This document shows positions 11,787-20,803 of a stretch of 64,000 nt of DNA, one piece after another; within the stretch, counting starts at the first letter, position 1, and the number at the start of each line of letters is the position of its first letter. Source of the DNA: Sulfuricystis multivorans (GTDB taxonomy: Bacteria > Pseudomonadota > Gammaproteobacteria > Burkholderiales > Rhodocyclaceae); the NCBI RefSeq assembly GCF_003966565.1, contig NZ_AP018718.1:558001-622000 (forward strand). The letters run 5' to 3'. The notes beneath the pieces were generated by a model that had not been told where the DNA came from, made no database searches, and worked only from the letters and a program-made list of their open reading frames with translations. The translations under genes were made by a program, and so were the position numbers.

Positions 11787-12923
11787 ATGTCATCCGTTAC
11801 CGTGATCGAATCTCCAGTGCGCGCACGGCGCTCTGTCCATCCTCCTGGGCAGCGCGAGCGCATGCGACTGGCTACGCTGTTCAAGGCCGCGATGCAGGAG
11901 ATCGCCGATCCAGCGACTCTTTCGGCCGCTGCGGCCGAAAGCGACCCGTTTGCTGCGGCAGACGAAGATCGGCTCCGTATCCTGATCGTCGATCAAGACA
12001 GCCAGTCACGGGAGAATCTCATCGTAGCCCTGGAAGGGAGGGGGCACCGTGTGCATTGGGCCGGTGACGGCCGGGCAGGATTTCTGATGGCGCTGCAGGT
12101 ACGCCCGCACATTTTGATCACCGAATGGGACATGGCGGGTATGCGCGGTATCGGCATGATCCGCGCTTTGCGGGAAACCAGATTCGGTCGCGGCATCTAT
12201 GTCCTGATCACGACCGAGCAGGAAAGCGAGGAAAAACTCGTCGCTGCCTTTGCCGCTGGTGCCGACGATTTCCTCGCCAAGCCGTTGAATCTGCGCGTCA
12301 TGGAGGCCCGTCTGCGGGCGGCCGAGCGGGTCGTGCGTCTCCAGCGCGAAGTCGAGCGCGACCGGGACGAAATCCGACGCTATGCCGACGAACTGGCCGA
12401 GGCGAACCGGCGGCTACGCGAGGCGGCGCTCACCGACGTGCTGACGGGACTGCCCAACCGGCGCTACGCGATCGAGTTCTTCGGCCACGAATGGCAGGTG
12501 GCCAGCCGTAGTGGTCGCCCCCTCGTGGCGATGCTGATCGACGTGGATCATTTCAAGGAAATCAACGACAGTCACGGCCATGCCGGCGGCGACGTGGTGC
12601 TCAAGGAGATCGCCGCAGCCATCAAGCGTGGCCTGCGGGCGCAGGACGTGGTCTGCCGCACCGGCGGCGACGAATTCACGGTGATCTGCCCAGACACCGA
12701 TCTGGCGGCCGGGCTCACCTGCGCCGAGCGGGTGCGCAAGTCTGTCGCGGGCTTACGCTTTGCATTCGGCGGGCGCTGTCAGCGCGGCAGCGTCAGTATC
12801 GGTGTGGCGGTACGCGATGCCAGTACCGGCGATATCGAAGCCCTGATCCAGTGCGCCGACGCAGGGGCTTATCTGGCCAAGCAGCGCGGGAGAAATTGCG
12901 TCGCGAGCGTGCAGGCGGCTTGA
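11787..12923 (+). CDS. Diguanylate cyclase with degenerate receiver domain
   Basis: The protein makes cyclic di-GMP from two GTP. After a 65-residue leader comes a receiver domain (about 66-190), a short coiled coil (LQREVERDRDEIRRYADELA) and a GGDEF domain. The active site GGDEF lies at residues 293-297, with an inhibitory RxxD site (RAQD) just before it. The receiver looks non-canonical: the phosphoacceptor position in LITEWDMAGM is Glu113 rather than Asp, and one of the two acidic Mg2+ residues is Gln (VDQD). The conserved Lys (AKPLN) is kept. It stands directly upstream of flhDC, which suggests a role in the motile-to-sessile switch. Confidence 0.9.
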   Translation: MSSVTVIESPVRARRSVHPPGQRERMRLATLFKAAMQEIADPATLSAAAAESDPFAAADEDRLRILIVDQDSQSRENLIVALEGRGHRVHWAGDGRAGFLMALQVRPHILITEWDMAGMRGIGMIRALRETRFGRGIYVLITTEQESEEKLVAAFAAGADDFLAKPLNLRVMEARLRAAERVVRLQREVERDRDEIRRYADELAEANRRLREAALTDVLTGLPNRRYAIEFFGHEWQVASRSGRPLVAMLIDVDHFKEINDSHGHAGGDVVLKEIAAAIKRGLRAQDVVCRTGGDEFTVICPDTDLAAGLTCAERVRKSVAGLRFAFGGRCQRGSVSIGVAVRDASTGDIEALIQCADAGAYLAKQRGRNCVASVQAA

Positions 12924-12985
12924 AAATCTCATTGAAATACATGAGGTAAAGTCAGTTTTGTAATGTTTTTTCTTACAAGCTTTTC

Positions 12986-13016
12986 CCATCCCATTCTTAC
13001 AAAAGGATGGTTTTTT
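12986..13016 (+). terminator. Probable intrinsic terminator after the diguanylate cyclase gene
   Basis: A six-base-pair stem, CCATCC (12986-12991) with GGATGG (13005-13010), is followed directly by TTTTTT (13011-13016). It lies about 60 bp after the diguanylate cyclase stop and 120 bp before flhD, so it would separate the two units. The stem is short, hence the moderate confidence. Confidence 0.5.
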
Positions 13017-13134
13017 CATTGATTTTCTTCTTGCAATGCAGTCGAGAGAATGGCATGACTGCCAGACGGGTATGCGCGCATCTGACATCTCGGGGCGCAT
13101 TTCCGGGATTGGCGGCAACGCAAGGAGAGAAAAG

Positions 13135-13452
13135 ATGAAAGTGACCGACACCTACAATGACATCAAGGAGGTCAATCTCGCCTATCTGATGCTGGCCCAG
13201 AACATGATCCGCGCCGACCGTGAGGCGGCAGTGTTCCGGCTGGGCATCAGTGAGGAGATTGCCGACATCCTGGAAGCACTCACGCCGGGGCAGATCTTGA
13301 AGATGGCCAGCTCCGACATGCTGTTGATGAGTTTCCGTTTCGACGATTCCCTGTTGCTCGATCTGTTGGCGAACCACGAGCGCGAGCGCGGCGTCGGCCA
13401 CATCCATGCCGCCATCCTCGCCGCCGGCAAGCCCGTCGAGACCGCGGCCTGA
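13135..13452 (+). CDS. flhD: Flagellar transcriptional activator FlhD
   Basis: FlhD pairs with FlhC to form the master activator (FlhD4C2) of class II flagellar genes. The 105-residue protein shows the FlhD fold, with VNLAYLMLAQNMIRADRE near the N-terminus and LGISEEIADILEALTPGQIL in the middle. The ATG at 13135 has a strong ribosome site (aaggagag); the open frame upstream of it is leader. The AT-rich 210 bp before the gene (12924-13134) is the likely regulated promoter region. flhC follows 38 bp later. Confidence 0.95.
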   Translation: MKVTDTYNDIKEVNLAYLMLAQNMIRADREAAVFRLGISEEIADILEALTPGQILKMASSDMLLMSFRFDDSLLLDLLANHERERGVGHIHAAILAAGKPVETAA

Positions 13453-13489
13453 TAAGTCGGTCGCAATCCTTCTTCAGGGAGGTCGTTCC

Positions 13490-14044
13490 ATGCGCAACAA
13501 ATCCGTGATCTCGGAGGCGAGGGATATTCGCCTGGCGATCGAACTCATCGAGCTAGGTGCTCGCTTGCAGCTCTTGGAAGCCGAAACCAACCTTTCCCGC
13601 GAACGCCTGCTCAAGCTCTACAAGGAAGTGCGCGGCGTCTCGCCGCCGAAGGGCATGCTGCCATTTTCGACCGACTGGTTCATGACTTGGCAGCCGAACG
13701 TGCATGCCTCGCTGTTCATGGCCTATTACAACTTCCTCGATCGCCACACGAAACTGGCGGGGATCGAGCGCATCATCAAGGCCTACCGGCTCTATCTGGA
13801 ACAGACCCAGCGCTGCGGCATGGAGGGCGTACTGTCGCTGACGCGTGCCTGGACGATGGTGCGCTTCTTCGATGCCGGCATGCTGCAGATGACGCGCTGC
13901 AAGAGTTGCGGCGGCGAATTCGTCGCTCATGCCCACGACCCTCAGCACGATTATGTCTGCGGCCTGTGTCACATGCCGGCGCGCGCCGGTAAGACCCGTC
14001 GGGTGGCCGAAACCACGGAAGCGAAGGGCGTGGCCGCGGCTTGA
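13490..14044 (+). CDS. flhC: Flagellar transcriptional activator FlhC
   Basis: FlhC is the DNA-contacting partner of FlhD. The 184-residue protein contains the four zinc-ligand cysteines as CKSCGG and CGLC near residues 140-162, the hallmark of FlhC. LIELGARLQLLEAETNLSRERL and FSTDWFMTWQPN earlier in the protein are also typical. The ATG at 13490 has gggaggt upstream. A strong terminator follows the gene, so motAB is probably transcribed separately, unlike arrangements where flhDC-motAB read through. Confidence 0.95.
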   Translation: MRNKSVISEARDIRLAIELIELGARLQLLEAETNLSRERLLKLYKEVRGVSPPKGMLPFSTDWFMTWQPNVHASLFMAYYNFLDRHTKLAGIERIIKAYRLYLEQTQRCGMEGVLSLTRAWTMVRFFDAGMLQMTRCKSCGGEFVAHAHDPQHDYVCGLCHMPARAGKTRRVAETTEAKGVAAA

Positions 14045-14067
14045 GGCGGTTTCTTCTCCTTGTCCGT

Positions 14068-14114
14068 GCGGGGCGCCCATTCCGCTGAAAAGGGAGGGCG
14101 CCCCGCGCGTTTTT
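14068..14114 (+). terminator. Strong intrinsic terminator after flhDC
   Basis: Perfect 11-bp arms GCGGGGCGCCC (14068-14078) and GGGCGCCCCGC (14096-14106) enclose a 17-base loop and are followed by gcgTTTTT. It stands 24 bp after the flhC stop. Confidence 0.85.
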
Positions 14115-14206
14115 GCGTGACGACGACCGGAGGAAGCCGTTATCATGCGCGGCAAAGCGAAACGCGCTGGCCCATGAGTCGGCGCTGACGAAGAACGGGG
14201 ATCCTC

Positions 14207-15064
14207 ATGTTATTGCTCGTCGGCTATGTCATCGTTCTGGCGGCCTCCGTCGGCACCTATGCGGTGCACGGCAGCCTGGGCGCCCTGTGGGTGCCGCTCG
14301 AATATCTCGCCATCATCGGACTGACCATCGGTTATCTGGTCGCCTCGAACGGGCCGCGCTCATTGAAGGCGGTGCTCGGGGCGATTCCCTCGGTGCTCAA
14401 GGGGACGCCCTACAACAAGGCGTTGTACATGGATCTCCTGGCGCTGTTGTTCGAGATCCTCAGCAAGGTACGCAAGGAGGGGCTGATGTCGATCGAGGGC
14501 GACGTCGAGAATCCCGAGGCCAGTCCGATCTTTTCGAAATATCCGTCGGTGATGAAGGATCACCACGTGGTCGAGTTCATTACCGACTATCTGCGCATGA
14601 TGGTCGGCGGCAACCTGAACGCCTTCGAGATCGAGAACCTGATGGACATAGAGATCGAGACCCATCATGCTGAAGCGCATTTCCCGGCACACATGATGCA
14701 ATCGACCGCCGGTGCGATTCCCGCGATGGGTATCGTCGTCGCGGTGATGGGCGTGGTCAACGTGATGGGCTCGGTTGGCGCGCCGCCGGCGGTGCTCGGC
14801 AAGATGATCGGCGGCGCGCTGGTCGGTACCTTCCTCGGCATCCTGCTCTCCTATGGTTTCGTCGAGCCGATCGCCAACCAGCTCAACCGCCAGGTCGAAG
14901 AAGGCAGCAAGATCTATCACGTCATCAAGGCAGTGCTGCTCGCCAGCATGAACGGTTACGCGCCGCAGGTGGCGATCGAATTCGGCCGCAAGGTGCTCTT
15001 CTCCGCCGATCGGCCGAGCTTTGCCGAGCTCGAGGAAGACTTGAAGAACCGGAAAGGCAAGTGA
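14207..15064 (+). CDS. motA: Flagellar motor stator protein MotA
   Basis: MotA forms the five-subunit part of the MotAB proton-driven stator in the inner membrane. The 285-residue protein has four membrane segments, two near the N-terminus and two around residues 165-220 (AIPAMGIVVAVMGVVNVMGS and GGALVGTFLGILLSYGFV). The cytoplasmic loop between them contacts FliG. It is the longer MotA type that pairs with MotB. It is the first of two stator sets in this window; the other is motCD at 35.4 kb. motB follows after 49 bp containing half of the palindromic repeat. Confidence 0.94.
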   Translation: MLLLVGYVIVLAASVGTYAVHGSLGALWVPLEYLAIIGLTIGYLVASNGPRSLKAVLGAIPSVLKGTPYNKALYMDLLALLFEILSKVRKEGLMSIEGDVENPEASPIFSKYPSVMKDHHVVEFITDYLRMMVGGNLNAFEIENLMDIEIETHHAEAHFPAHMMQSTAGAIPAMGIVVAVMGVVNVMGSVGAPPAVLGKMIGGALVGTFLGILLSYGFVEPIANQLNRQVEEGSKIYHVIKAVLLASMNGYAPQVAIEFGRKVLFSADRPSFAELEEDLKNRKGK

Positions 15065-15075
15065 TGGTCGCCGGG

Positions 15076-15106
15076 GTGCCGTCTTGTCAGCGCCGAGTTT
15101 CGGATG
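15076..15106 (+). repeat. Half unit of the 54-bp palindromic repeat between motA and motB
   Basis: The stretch starting gtgccgtcttgtcagcgccg matches the left arm and flank of the 54-bp repeat (gtgccgtcccgccagcgccg) but lacks the right arm. It fills most of the motA-motB spacer. Comparable half units occur on the minus strand at 29050-29075 and 41505-41531. Confidence 0.6.
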
Positions 15107-15113
15107 AACCGCA

Positions 15114-16040
15114 ATGAGTGACGATTCGCAACAACCCATCGTCGTCAAACGCGTAAAGAAAGGCGGCGCGGGCGGGCATGGTGGCGCCTGGAAGATCGCC
15201 TACGCCGACTTCGTGACGGCGATGATGGCCTTCTTCCTGCTGATGTGGCTGCTCGGCTCGACTACCAAAGGCGATCTGAAGGGCATCGCCGATTTTTTCC
15301 AGACGCCGTTGAAAGTCGCGCTGTTTGGTGGTTCCGGTTCCGGCGATTCTTCTTCGGTGATCCAAGGTGGCGGCGAGGATCTGACGCGCACCCACGGCCA
15401 GGTGAAAAAGGGCGAGATCGTGTCGCCGGCCAAGAAGATCAATCTGCAGGCGCTGAAAGCCGATTTCGAACGGCTGGAGCGCGAACGGCTGGAAGCGCTC
15501 AAGAGCGATCTCGAGAAACTCATCGAGGCGAGCCCTTCACTCAGGCAGTTCAAGAACCAGCTCTTGCTCGACATCACGACCGAGGGCTTGCGCATCCAGA
15601 TCGTCGATGAGCAGAACCGGCCGATGTTCGATTCGGCGAGCTCCGAGCTCAAGCCCTATACGCGCCAGATCCTGCGCGAGATCGGGCCGCTGCTCAACCG
15701 CGTCGAAAACCGCATTTCGCTCGCCGGCCATACCGATGCCACACCCTATGCAGGCGGCGATCGTGGCTTCGGCAACTGGGAGTTGTCGACCAACCGCGCC
15801 AACGCGTCGCGCCGCGAGATGGTCGCGGCCGGCCTAGACGACCAAAAGGTGCTGCGTGTGGTCGGATTTGCCTCGACAGTGCCGTTCGACAAGGAACATC
15901 CCACCGCGGCGATCAACCGGCGCATCAGCATCGTGGTCCTGAACAAGCGCACCGAGGAGGCGATCTTGAGCGACGGGCGCGAAGTGCCGGTCGAGGCGGT
16001 GGTGGGCGAAGCGGCGGCCCTGCCGGCGGCCGGCCAGTGA
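15114..16040 (+). CDS. motB: Flagellar motor stator protein MotB
   Basis: MotB anchors the stator to peptidoglycan and carries the proton path. A single membrane segment follows a short basic tail: [20 protein letters not shown], in which the Asp is the predicted proton-binding residue. The C-terminal OmpA-like peptidoglycan-binding domain contains [10 protein letters not shown] and [17 protein letters not shown]. The length of 308 residues is normal. It lies in an operon with motA and the chemoreceptor gene downstream. Confidence 0.94.
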   Translation: MSDDSQQPIVVKRVKKGGAGGHGGAWKIAYADFVTAMMAFFLLMWLLGSTTKGDLKGIADFFQTPLKVALFGGSGSGDSSSVIQGGGEDLTRTHGQVKKGEIVSPAKKINLQALKADFERLERERLEALKSDLEKLIEASPSLRQFKNQLLLDITTEGLRIQIVDEQNRPMFDSASSELKPYTRQILREIGPLLNRVENRISLAGHTDATPYAGGDRGFGNWELSTNRANASRREMVAAGLDDQKVLRVVGFASTVPFDKEHPTAAINRRISIVVLNKRTEEAILSDGREVPVEAVVGEAAALPAAGQ

Positions 16041-16102
16041 AGTCGGATGTCGGCCACTGCGGGACGGCAGCGGCCGATCGCAAACGGAGGAGGACAGGGG
16101 AA

Positions 16103-17323
16103 ATGACGCTTCGGCAACGCATCTATGGAGTGTTGGCGGTCCTGGTCGGCGTGACGCTGCTGGCCAACGGCTATTCTTTTGGGATGTTCGTGCGGCTCGC
16201 CGATCAGGCCGGGCAGGCCAACCCGCAGCTCCTTGCCGAGGCGCAGGCGATGCGCAACGGCATGATCGCCGTCATCGTCGTCGCTTCGGCGATAGGGCTG
16301 GGCGCTTTCGTGCATTTGGCGCGGCTCATGCTCGGCTTCCTCGGCGGCGAACCGCAGCAGGTGGCCGGCATCGTCAAGAGTATCGCCGCTGGTGATTTGA
16401 CGACCCGCATCGATCTTGCATCCGATGACCAGGGAAGTCTTCTGGCGGCAATTGCCGGGATGCGCAAGAGTCTGGCCGAGATGGCCGGGCATCTGACGGC
16501 GACGGCTGGGCGCTTGCATGGCGCGGCAAGCGAGCTTGCCGGCGTTGCCACAGAGATGCAAAACAGCGCCCACGACGAGAGTGCCGCGGCAGAAGACACG
16601 ACTGCGGCACTGTCTCGGCTGACGGCAGGAATCGCCGACATCGCTGCTCAGGCAGCCGAGGTCGAGCGTCTCGCGGCGGCGAGTGTCGAGCGTACCCAAG
16701 CCGGCAATGAGAGCCTCTCGCGCATGATCGGCGAATTGACCCAGGCCGAAGGCGCGGTGAGCGAAATGACCGAGACCGCGCGCGAGTTCATCGCCAGCGC
16801 CGCCTCGATTTCCGGTATGACGCGCGAGGTGCGCGACATCGCCGACCAGACCAATCTATTGGCCCTGAACGCGGCGATCGAAGCAGCACGTGCCGGGGAA
16901 CAGGGGCGAGGGTTCGCCGTCGTCGCCGACGAGGTGCGCCGCCTGGCGGAAAAATCTGCCGCCACGGCGAGCGAAATCGATACCGTGACGCACAACCTCG
17001 AACGACTGGCCGCCAAGGTGCGCGAGACGCTCGAAAACGGCCTCGCCGCGCTGGCTACTTCCCAGGAATGTCTCGAAACCGTGGCGATGAGCCTCGGCGA
17101 GGTCAACGCTTCGGTAGGCGAGACGACTGCCGGCATGGGCCGCATCAACGCGGCGGTAGAGGTTCAGAGCCGGGCCAGCAGGGAGATCAGCGAGAACGTC
17201 GAAAGGATCGCCCGGCTGGCCAAGGCGGGGGATGCCAGCACCGGCAGGATGGCCGAAGCCGCGCGCCAGCTCGAAAGCCTGGCCGTCGAACTCGAGGCGA
17301 GCCTGCATCGTTTCAAGGTTTAA
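16103..17323 (+). CDS. Methyl-accepting chemotaxis protein with almost no periplasmic domain
   Basis: This is a 406-residue inner-membrane chemoreceptor. Two hydrophobic segments (about 6-28 and 50-72) are separated by only about 20 residues, so there is no room for a periplasmic ligand-binding domain. A HAMP domain follows ([20 protein letters not shown]). The conserved signalling hairpin tip is [20 protein letters not shown] with [16 protein letters not shown] after it. I chose the ATG at 16103 because of the strong ribosome site aggaggacagggg. The stop codon overlaps an inverted-repeat element. It probably senses an internal or membrane-related signal such as energy state, but this is inference. 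Confidence 0.92.
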   Translation: MTLRQRIYGVLAVLVGVTLLANGYSFGMFVRLADQAGQANPQLLAEAQAMRNGMIAVIVVASAIGLGAFVHLARLMLGFLGGEPQQVAGIVKSIAAGDLTTRIDLASDDQGSLLAAIAGMRKSLAEMAGHLTATAGRLHGAASELAGVATEMQNSAHDESAAAEDTTAALSRLTAGIADIAAQAAEVERLAAASVERTQAGNESLSRMIGELTQAEGAVSEMTETAREFIASAASISGMTREVRDIADQTNLLALNAAIEAARAGEQGRGFAVVADEVRRLAEKSAATASEIDTVTHNLERLAAKVRETLENGLAALATSQECLETVAMSLGEVNASVGETTAGMGRINAAVEVQSRASREISENVERIARLAKAGDASTGRMAEAARQLESLAVELEASLHRFKV

Positions 17324-17491
17324 CCCAGATTGTCCATTGGAACACGAGCGGGTTTCGAAGGCGAGGGCGAGCCAGATTTGCGTCCCCGCGACGATGCCGC
17401 CCGCAGCCCGGAAGCCGCCGTGTAGGGCGATGAAATGACCGTATCGAATGCTCATGGCGCATCAGCCCGCTCTCAATGGATAATCTGGGTT
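17322..17491 (+). repeat. Inverted-repeat-bounded intergenic element, copy 2
   Basis: This 170-bp element has the same ends as the copy at 2682-2804: aacccagattgtccattgg on the left and caatggataatctgggtt on the right. The left end again starts inside the stop codon of the upstream gene, here TAA of the chemoreceptor. The right half shares the 29-base core from the cgtatcgaatgctcatggcg motif to the terminal arm with copy 1. The left half carries about 50 extra bases, related in reverse orientation to the element at 46895-47088. It separates the motB-chemoreceptor unit from cheV. Confidence 0.7.
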
Positions 17492-17525
17492 TAAGTGCAG
17501 AGAAACGCGTAATATCTCGGGCTGA

Positions 17526-17535
17526 AATTGCCGCC
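17526..17535 (+). promoter_or_regulatory. AATTGCCGCC motif upstream of cheV, candidate regulatory box
   Basis: The sequence AATTGCCGCC lies 65 bp before the first cheV start. The same motif, in one or other orientation, precedes flhB (29133-29151), flgA (38320-38328), flgB (38376-38384) and, in part, flgK (61054-61062). A shared activator such as FlhDC would explain this, but the match to the enterobacterial FlhDC box is loose. Confidence 0.35.
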
Positions 17536-17599
17536 AGCCAAGGCGTTCGCCGGTAAACTTGCCGATGCCTTCGGTAGTGCTTGCGTTGAGAGGCCGAAC

Positions 17600-18568
17600 A
17601 TGTCCGAATTGCTGAAGAACATCGATGCCCGCACCCGTCTGGCGGGCACCAACAAGCTGGAAATCCTGCTGTTTTCGTTGGGCAGAGATCAGCGCACCGG
17701 CCGCACCGAGACCTTCGGCATCAACGTCTTCAAAGTGCGCGAGGTGATGAAGACGCCGCCGATCACTGCCGCGCCCGACATGCCCAAGGCCGTCAAGGGG
17801 ATGGTCAGTCTGCGCGGCATCCTGGTGCCGGTGGTCGATCTCTCCGAATTCATCGGCATGCAGACCGAAACGCCGCGCGAGATCATGATCGTCACCGAAT
17901 ACAACGGCCACACCCAGGGTTTTCTGGTCGAGTCGGTGGATACCATCCTGCGGCTGGACTGGTCGAAGATGCGCGTGCCGCCCGAAATGCTCACCGCCCA
18001 CATGGGTGGTCTGGTCACCGCCGTCACCGAGCTACAAGATGGCCGGCTGGTGATGCTGCTCGATGTCGAACGTGTTCTTTCGGAGACCGCCAAGTACGAA
18101 GACGAAACCGTCTATTCCCAGATCAAGCCGCTCGGCAAGGAAGGACTCACCGTCGTCTATGCGGACGATTCGTCGGTGGCGCGCAGCCAGATCGAGCGCA
18201 CCCTGGCGGCGCTCGGCATCCGCGGCATCGCCGCGATGAATGGTTTGCAGGCGTGGCAGGAGCTGCAGAAACTCGCCGACTATGCCGAGGCGACCGGCCG
18301 GGAGACCAAGGATGTGGTGCAGCTGGTGCTCACCGATGTCGAGATGCCCGAGATGGACGGCTACATCCTCACCAAGAACATCAAGGCCGACGCCCGTTTC
18401 GCCGGCATTCCAGTGGTGATGCATTCGTCGTTGTCGTCGAGCTCGAACGAGCAGCTCGGTCGCTCGGTGGGCGTCGATGAGTATGTGCCGAAATTCGAGG
18501 CGCAGCGGCTGGCCGAAACCCTCAGCCGGCGGCTCCTCGGCAATCAGGCAGTCGCCCAGGCCGCCTGA
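17600..18568 (+). CDS. cheV: Chemotaxis coupling protein CheV (first of two)
   Basis: CheV joins a CheW-like scaffold to a receiver domain and couples receptors to CheA. Residues about 12-155 are the CheW-like domain ([38 protein letters not shown]). Residues about 180-315 are the receiver, with phosphoacceptor Asp in [13 protein letters not shown] and Lys in YVPKFEA. The start at 17600 gives MSELLKNIDARTRLAG, matching the start of its paralogue downstream. It is the first gene of a cheV-cheV-cheY-cheZ-cheA cluster, 12 bp before the second cheV. Confidence 0.92.
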   Translation: MSELLKNIDARTRLAGTNKLEILLFSLGRDQRTGRTETFGINVFKVREVMKTPPITAAPDMPKAVKGMVSLRGILVPVVDLSEFIGMQTETPREIMIVTEYNGHTQGFLVESVDTILRLDWSKMRVPPEMLTAHMGGLVTAVTELQDGRLVMLLDVERVLSETAKYEDETVYSQIKPLGKEGLTVVYADDSSVARSQIERTLAALGIRGIAAMNGLQAWQELQKLADYAEATGRETKDVVQLVLTDVEMPEMDGYILTKNIKADARFAGIPVVMHSSLSSSSNEQLGRSVGVDEYVPKFEAQRLAETLSRRLLGNQAVAQAA

Positions 18569-18580
18569 AGGAGTAAAGGA

Positions 18581-19522
18581 ATGAGCCAGACATCCCTGAT
18601 CGAAAGCGTCGATGCGCGCACCCAACTGGCGGGCTCGAACCGCATGGAGATCCTGCTCTTCTCGCTCGGCACGCACGAGACCTTCGGCATCAACGTGTTC
18701 AAGGTGCGCGAAGTCAGCAAGACGCCGGAAATCACCAAGACGCCGCACATGCCGCCGGGCGTCGAAGGTTTGATCAGCCTGCGCGGCAACGTCATTCCGG
18801 TGCTGTCGCTGGCCAAGGTGATGCAGCTGGCCGATGCACCGAGCGGGCTCGGTGCCTCGATGATGGTCACCGAATACAGCAAGCGCACGCTCGGCTTTCT
18901 CGTCACCGATGTCGATCGCATCATCCGCGTCGACTGGGACAAGGTGCGCGCGCCCGAATCGGTCACCAGCGGTGGGCATCAGTACATCACGGCGATCACC
19001 GAGCTCGACAATGGCCGGTTGGTGTCGATCGTCGATGTCGAGCAGATCATGGCCGATACTTTCGGCGAGGTGATGGTCGGACAGGTCGACCGTCTCAGTG
19101 ACGCAGAGAATTACAGCGTGTTCTTCGTCGATGATTCGGCCATCGCGCGCAAGAAGATCATCGAAGTGCTCGACCGCATGGGCGTGCACCACAAGCATGC
19201 GCAAAACGGCAGGGAGGCCTGGACGCGGCTTTCCGGCATGGCGGCCCACGCGCAGCAGGCGGGCCACGATCTGAAGGATGAAATCAACCTGATCCTCGTC
19301 GATGCCGAAATGCCGGAGATGGATGGCTATGTGCTCACCAAGCACATCAAGTCGGACAAACGCTTCGCTGGCATTCCGGTCGTGATGCACTCCTCGCTGT
19401 CATCGGAAGCCAACCGCGCGATGGGCAAGGCGGTCGGCGTCGATGCCTATGTCGCGAAGTTCGATTCCGAGGCGCTCGCCGATACCCTGCGTCCCCTGCT
19501 GCTCAAGTCGCGGAGCGGCTGA
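18581..19522 (+). CDS. cheV: Chemotaxis coupling protein CheV (second of two)
   Basis: This is a tandem paralogue of the preceding gene with the same architecture: CheW-like domain ([39 protein letters not shown]) then a receiver with phosphoacceptor Asp in [14 protein letters not shown]. It differs by lacking the short insertion after SLG and by about half of its residues, so the duplication is not recent. Two CheVs may serve different receptors or act as phosphate sinks. A strong ribosome site (aaggagtaaagg) precedes the ATG. Confidence 0.92.
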   Translation: MSQTSLIESVDARTQLAGSNRMEILLFSLGTHETFGINVFKVREVSKTPEITKTPHMPPGVEGLISLRGNVIPVLSLAKVMQLADAPSGLGASMMVTEYSKRTLGFLVTDVDRIIRVDWDKVRAPESVTSGGHQYITAITELDNGRLVSIVDVEQIMADTFGEVMVGQVDRLSDAENYSVFFVDDSAIARKKIIEVLDRMGVHHKHAQNGREAWTRLSGMAAHAQQAGHDLKDEINLILVDAEMPEMDGYVLTKHIKSDKRFAGIPVVMHSSLSSEANRAMGKAVGVDAYVAKFDSEALADTLRPLLLKSRSG

Positions 19523-19557
19523 CCGTAAATCATCAGGTTCCCCGGAGAATTGTTTTC

Positions 19558-19953
19558 ATGCCTGCAGATCCAAGCAAAATCAAGTTTCTCGTCGTCGATG
19601 ATTTTTCGACGATGCGCCGCATCGTCAGAAATCTCCTCAAGGAGCTGGGCTTCACCAACGTCGAGGAAGCCGAGGATGGCGCGGTGGCCTGGCAGAAGCT
19701 GCAAGGCGGCGGCTTCGATTTCGTCGTCACCGACTGGAACATGCCGAACATGGACGGCCTGACCTTGTTGCAAACGATCCGCAGCAATCCGGCGACGAAA
19801 GCGTTGCCGGTGCTGATGATCACCGCCGAGGCGAAAAAGGAAAACATCATTGCCGCGGCCCAGGCCGGCGCCTCAGGCTATATCGTCAAGCCTTTCACGG
19901 CGGCGACGCTGAACGAGAAGCTGACGAAGATTTTCGAGAAGCTGGGCTGGTAA
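19558..19953 (+). CDS. cheY: Chemotaxis response regulator CheY
   Basis: CheY, phosphorylated by CheA, binds the flagellar switch and changes rotation. This is a 131-residue single receiver domain. The acidic pair lies in [10 protein letters not shown], the phosphoacceptor is Asp59 in [12 protein letters not shown], Thr lies in [12 protein letters not shown] and the conserved Lys in [11 protein letters not shown]. These match enterobacterial CheY closely. cheZ, its phosphatase, starts four bases downstream. Confidence 0.96.
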   Translation: MPADPSKIKFLVVDDFSTMRRIVRNLLKELGFTNVEEAEDGAVAWQKLQGGGFDFVVTDWNMPNMDGLTLLQTIRSNPATKALPVLMITAEAKKENIIAAAQAGASGYIVKPFTAATLNEKLTKIFEKLGW

Positions 19954-19956
19954 GCA

Positions 19957-20781
19957 ATGGCCAAACCGATCAAATTTGACGAATCCGGCGATTCGGCCGA
20001 TCTGCAGGCGCTGTTCGACAGCATCGCCGCCAGCGCGGTGCCCCAGGCCGCGGTAGTCCGCGAGCCGGACGCTTCCGGTGATTCAGATGAACTGCAGGCG
20101 CTGTTCGACAGCGTCGCCGCACAGGTCGAGGCAGCGACGTCCGCGTCAGACGCAGGCGCGTCGGAAGCCGCGCCCGAAGGCGAAGCCGTTTTCAACCGCA
20201 TTGGCCATCTCGCCCGCAAGCTGCATGATTCGCTGCGCGAGCTGGGGCTCGACAAGGCCCTGGAAGACACCGCACGGCAGATTCCAGACGCACAGGGACG
20301 CTTGCACTACATCGCGCAGATGACCGAGCAGGCGGCGTCTAAAGTGCTCAATGCCTGCGACATTGCCAAGCCGGCCCAGGACGAGCTCGCTACCGTGATC
20401 AAGGCGCTGGGCGGACGCTGGGAAAAAATGTTCGCCAACCAGCTCTCGGTCGAGGAATTCAAGCAGCTGGCCGCCGATACGCGCAGCTTCTTCACCGCCG
20501 CGCCGGCGCGGATCGCGCTGGTCAATGCCCAGCTCAACGAGATCATGCTGGCGCAGGATTTCCAGGATCTGACCGGGCAGGTGATCAAGAAAGTCTTGGA
20601 CATCGTGCAAAATGTCGAGGCTCAGCTGCTGCAACTGCTGATCGAGACGATGCCGGCAGAAAAACGCGCGGCGGCGCCGGAAGGGCTGATGAATGGTCCG
20701 GTGATCGGCGCCGAGGGTTGCAGCGACGTGGTGACCAGCCAACAGCAGGTGGATGATTTGCTCGAAAGCCTGGGTTTCTAG
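19957..20781 (+). CDS. cheZ: Protein phosphatase CheZ with duplicated N-terminal motif
   Basis: CheZ dephosphorylates CheY-P. The long helical hairpin carries the active-site region LAQDFQDLTGQVIKKV with the catalytic Gln, and the C-terminal CheY-docking peptide is QQVDDLLESLGF. An extra N-terminal region (residues about 6-50) contains two copies of a short motif, SGDSADLQALFDSIAA and SGDSDELQALFDSVAA, also nearly identical at DNA level. They resemble the EIDALL-type CheY-P docking segment of FliM. At 274 residues the protein is longer than the 214-residue E. coli form, largely because of this extension. Confidence 0.93.
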   Translation: MAKPIKFDESGDSADLQALFDSIAASAVPQAAVVREPDASGDSDELQALFDSVAAQVEAATSASDAGASEAAPEGEAVFNRIGHLARKLHDSLRELGLDKALEDTARQIPDAQGRLHYIAQMTEQAASKVLNACDIAKPAQDELATVIKALGGRWEKMFANQLSVEEFKQLAADTRSFFTAAPARIALVNAQLNEIMLAQDFQDLTGQVIKKVLDIVQNVEAQLLQLLIETMPAEKRAAAPEGLMNGPVIGAEGCSDVVTSQQQVDDLLESLGF

Positions 20782-20803
20782 GCGACGGGAATAGGGGAAA
20801 GAG

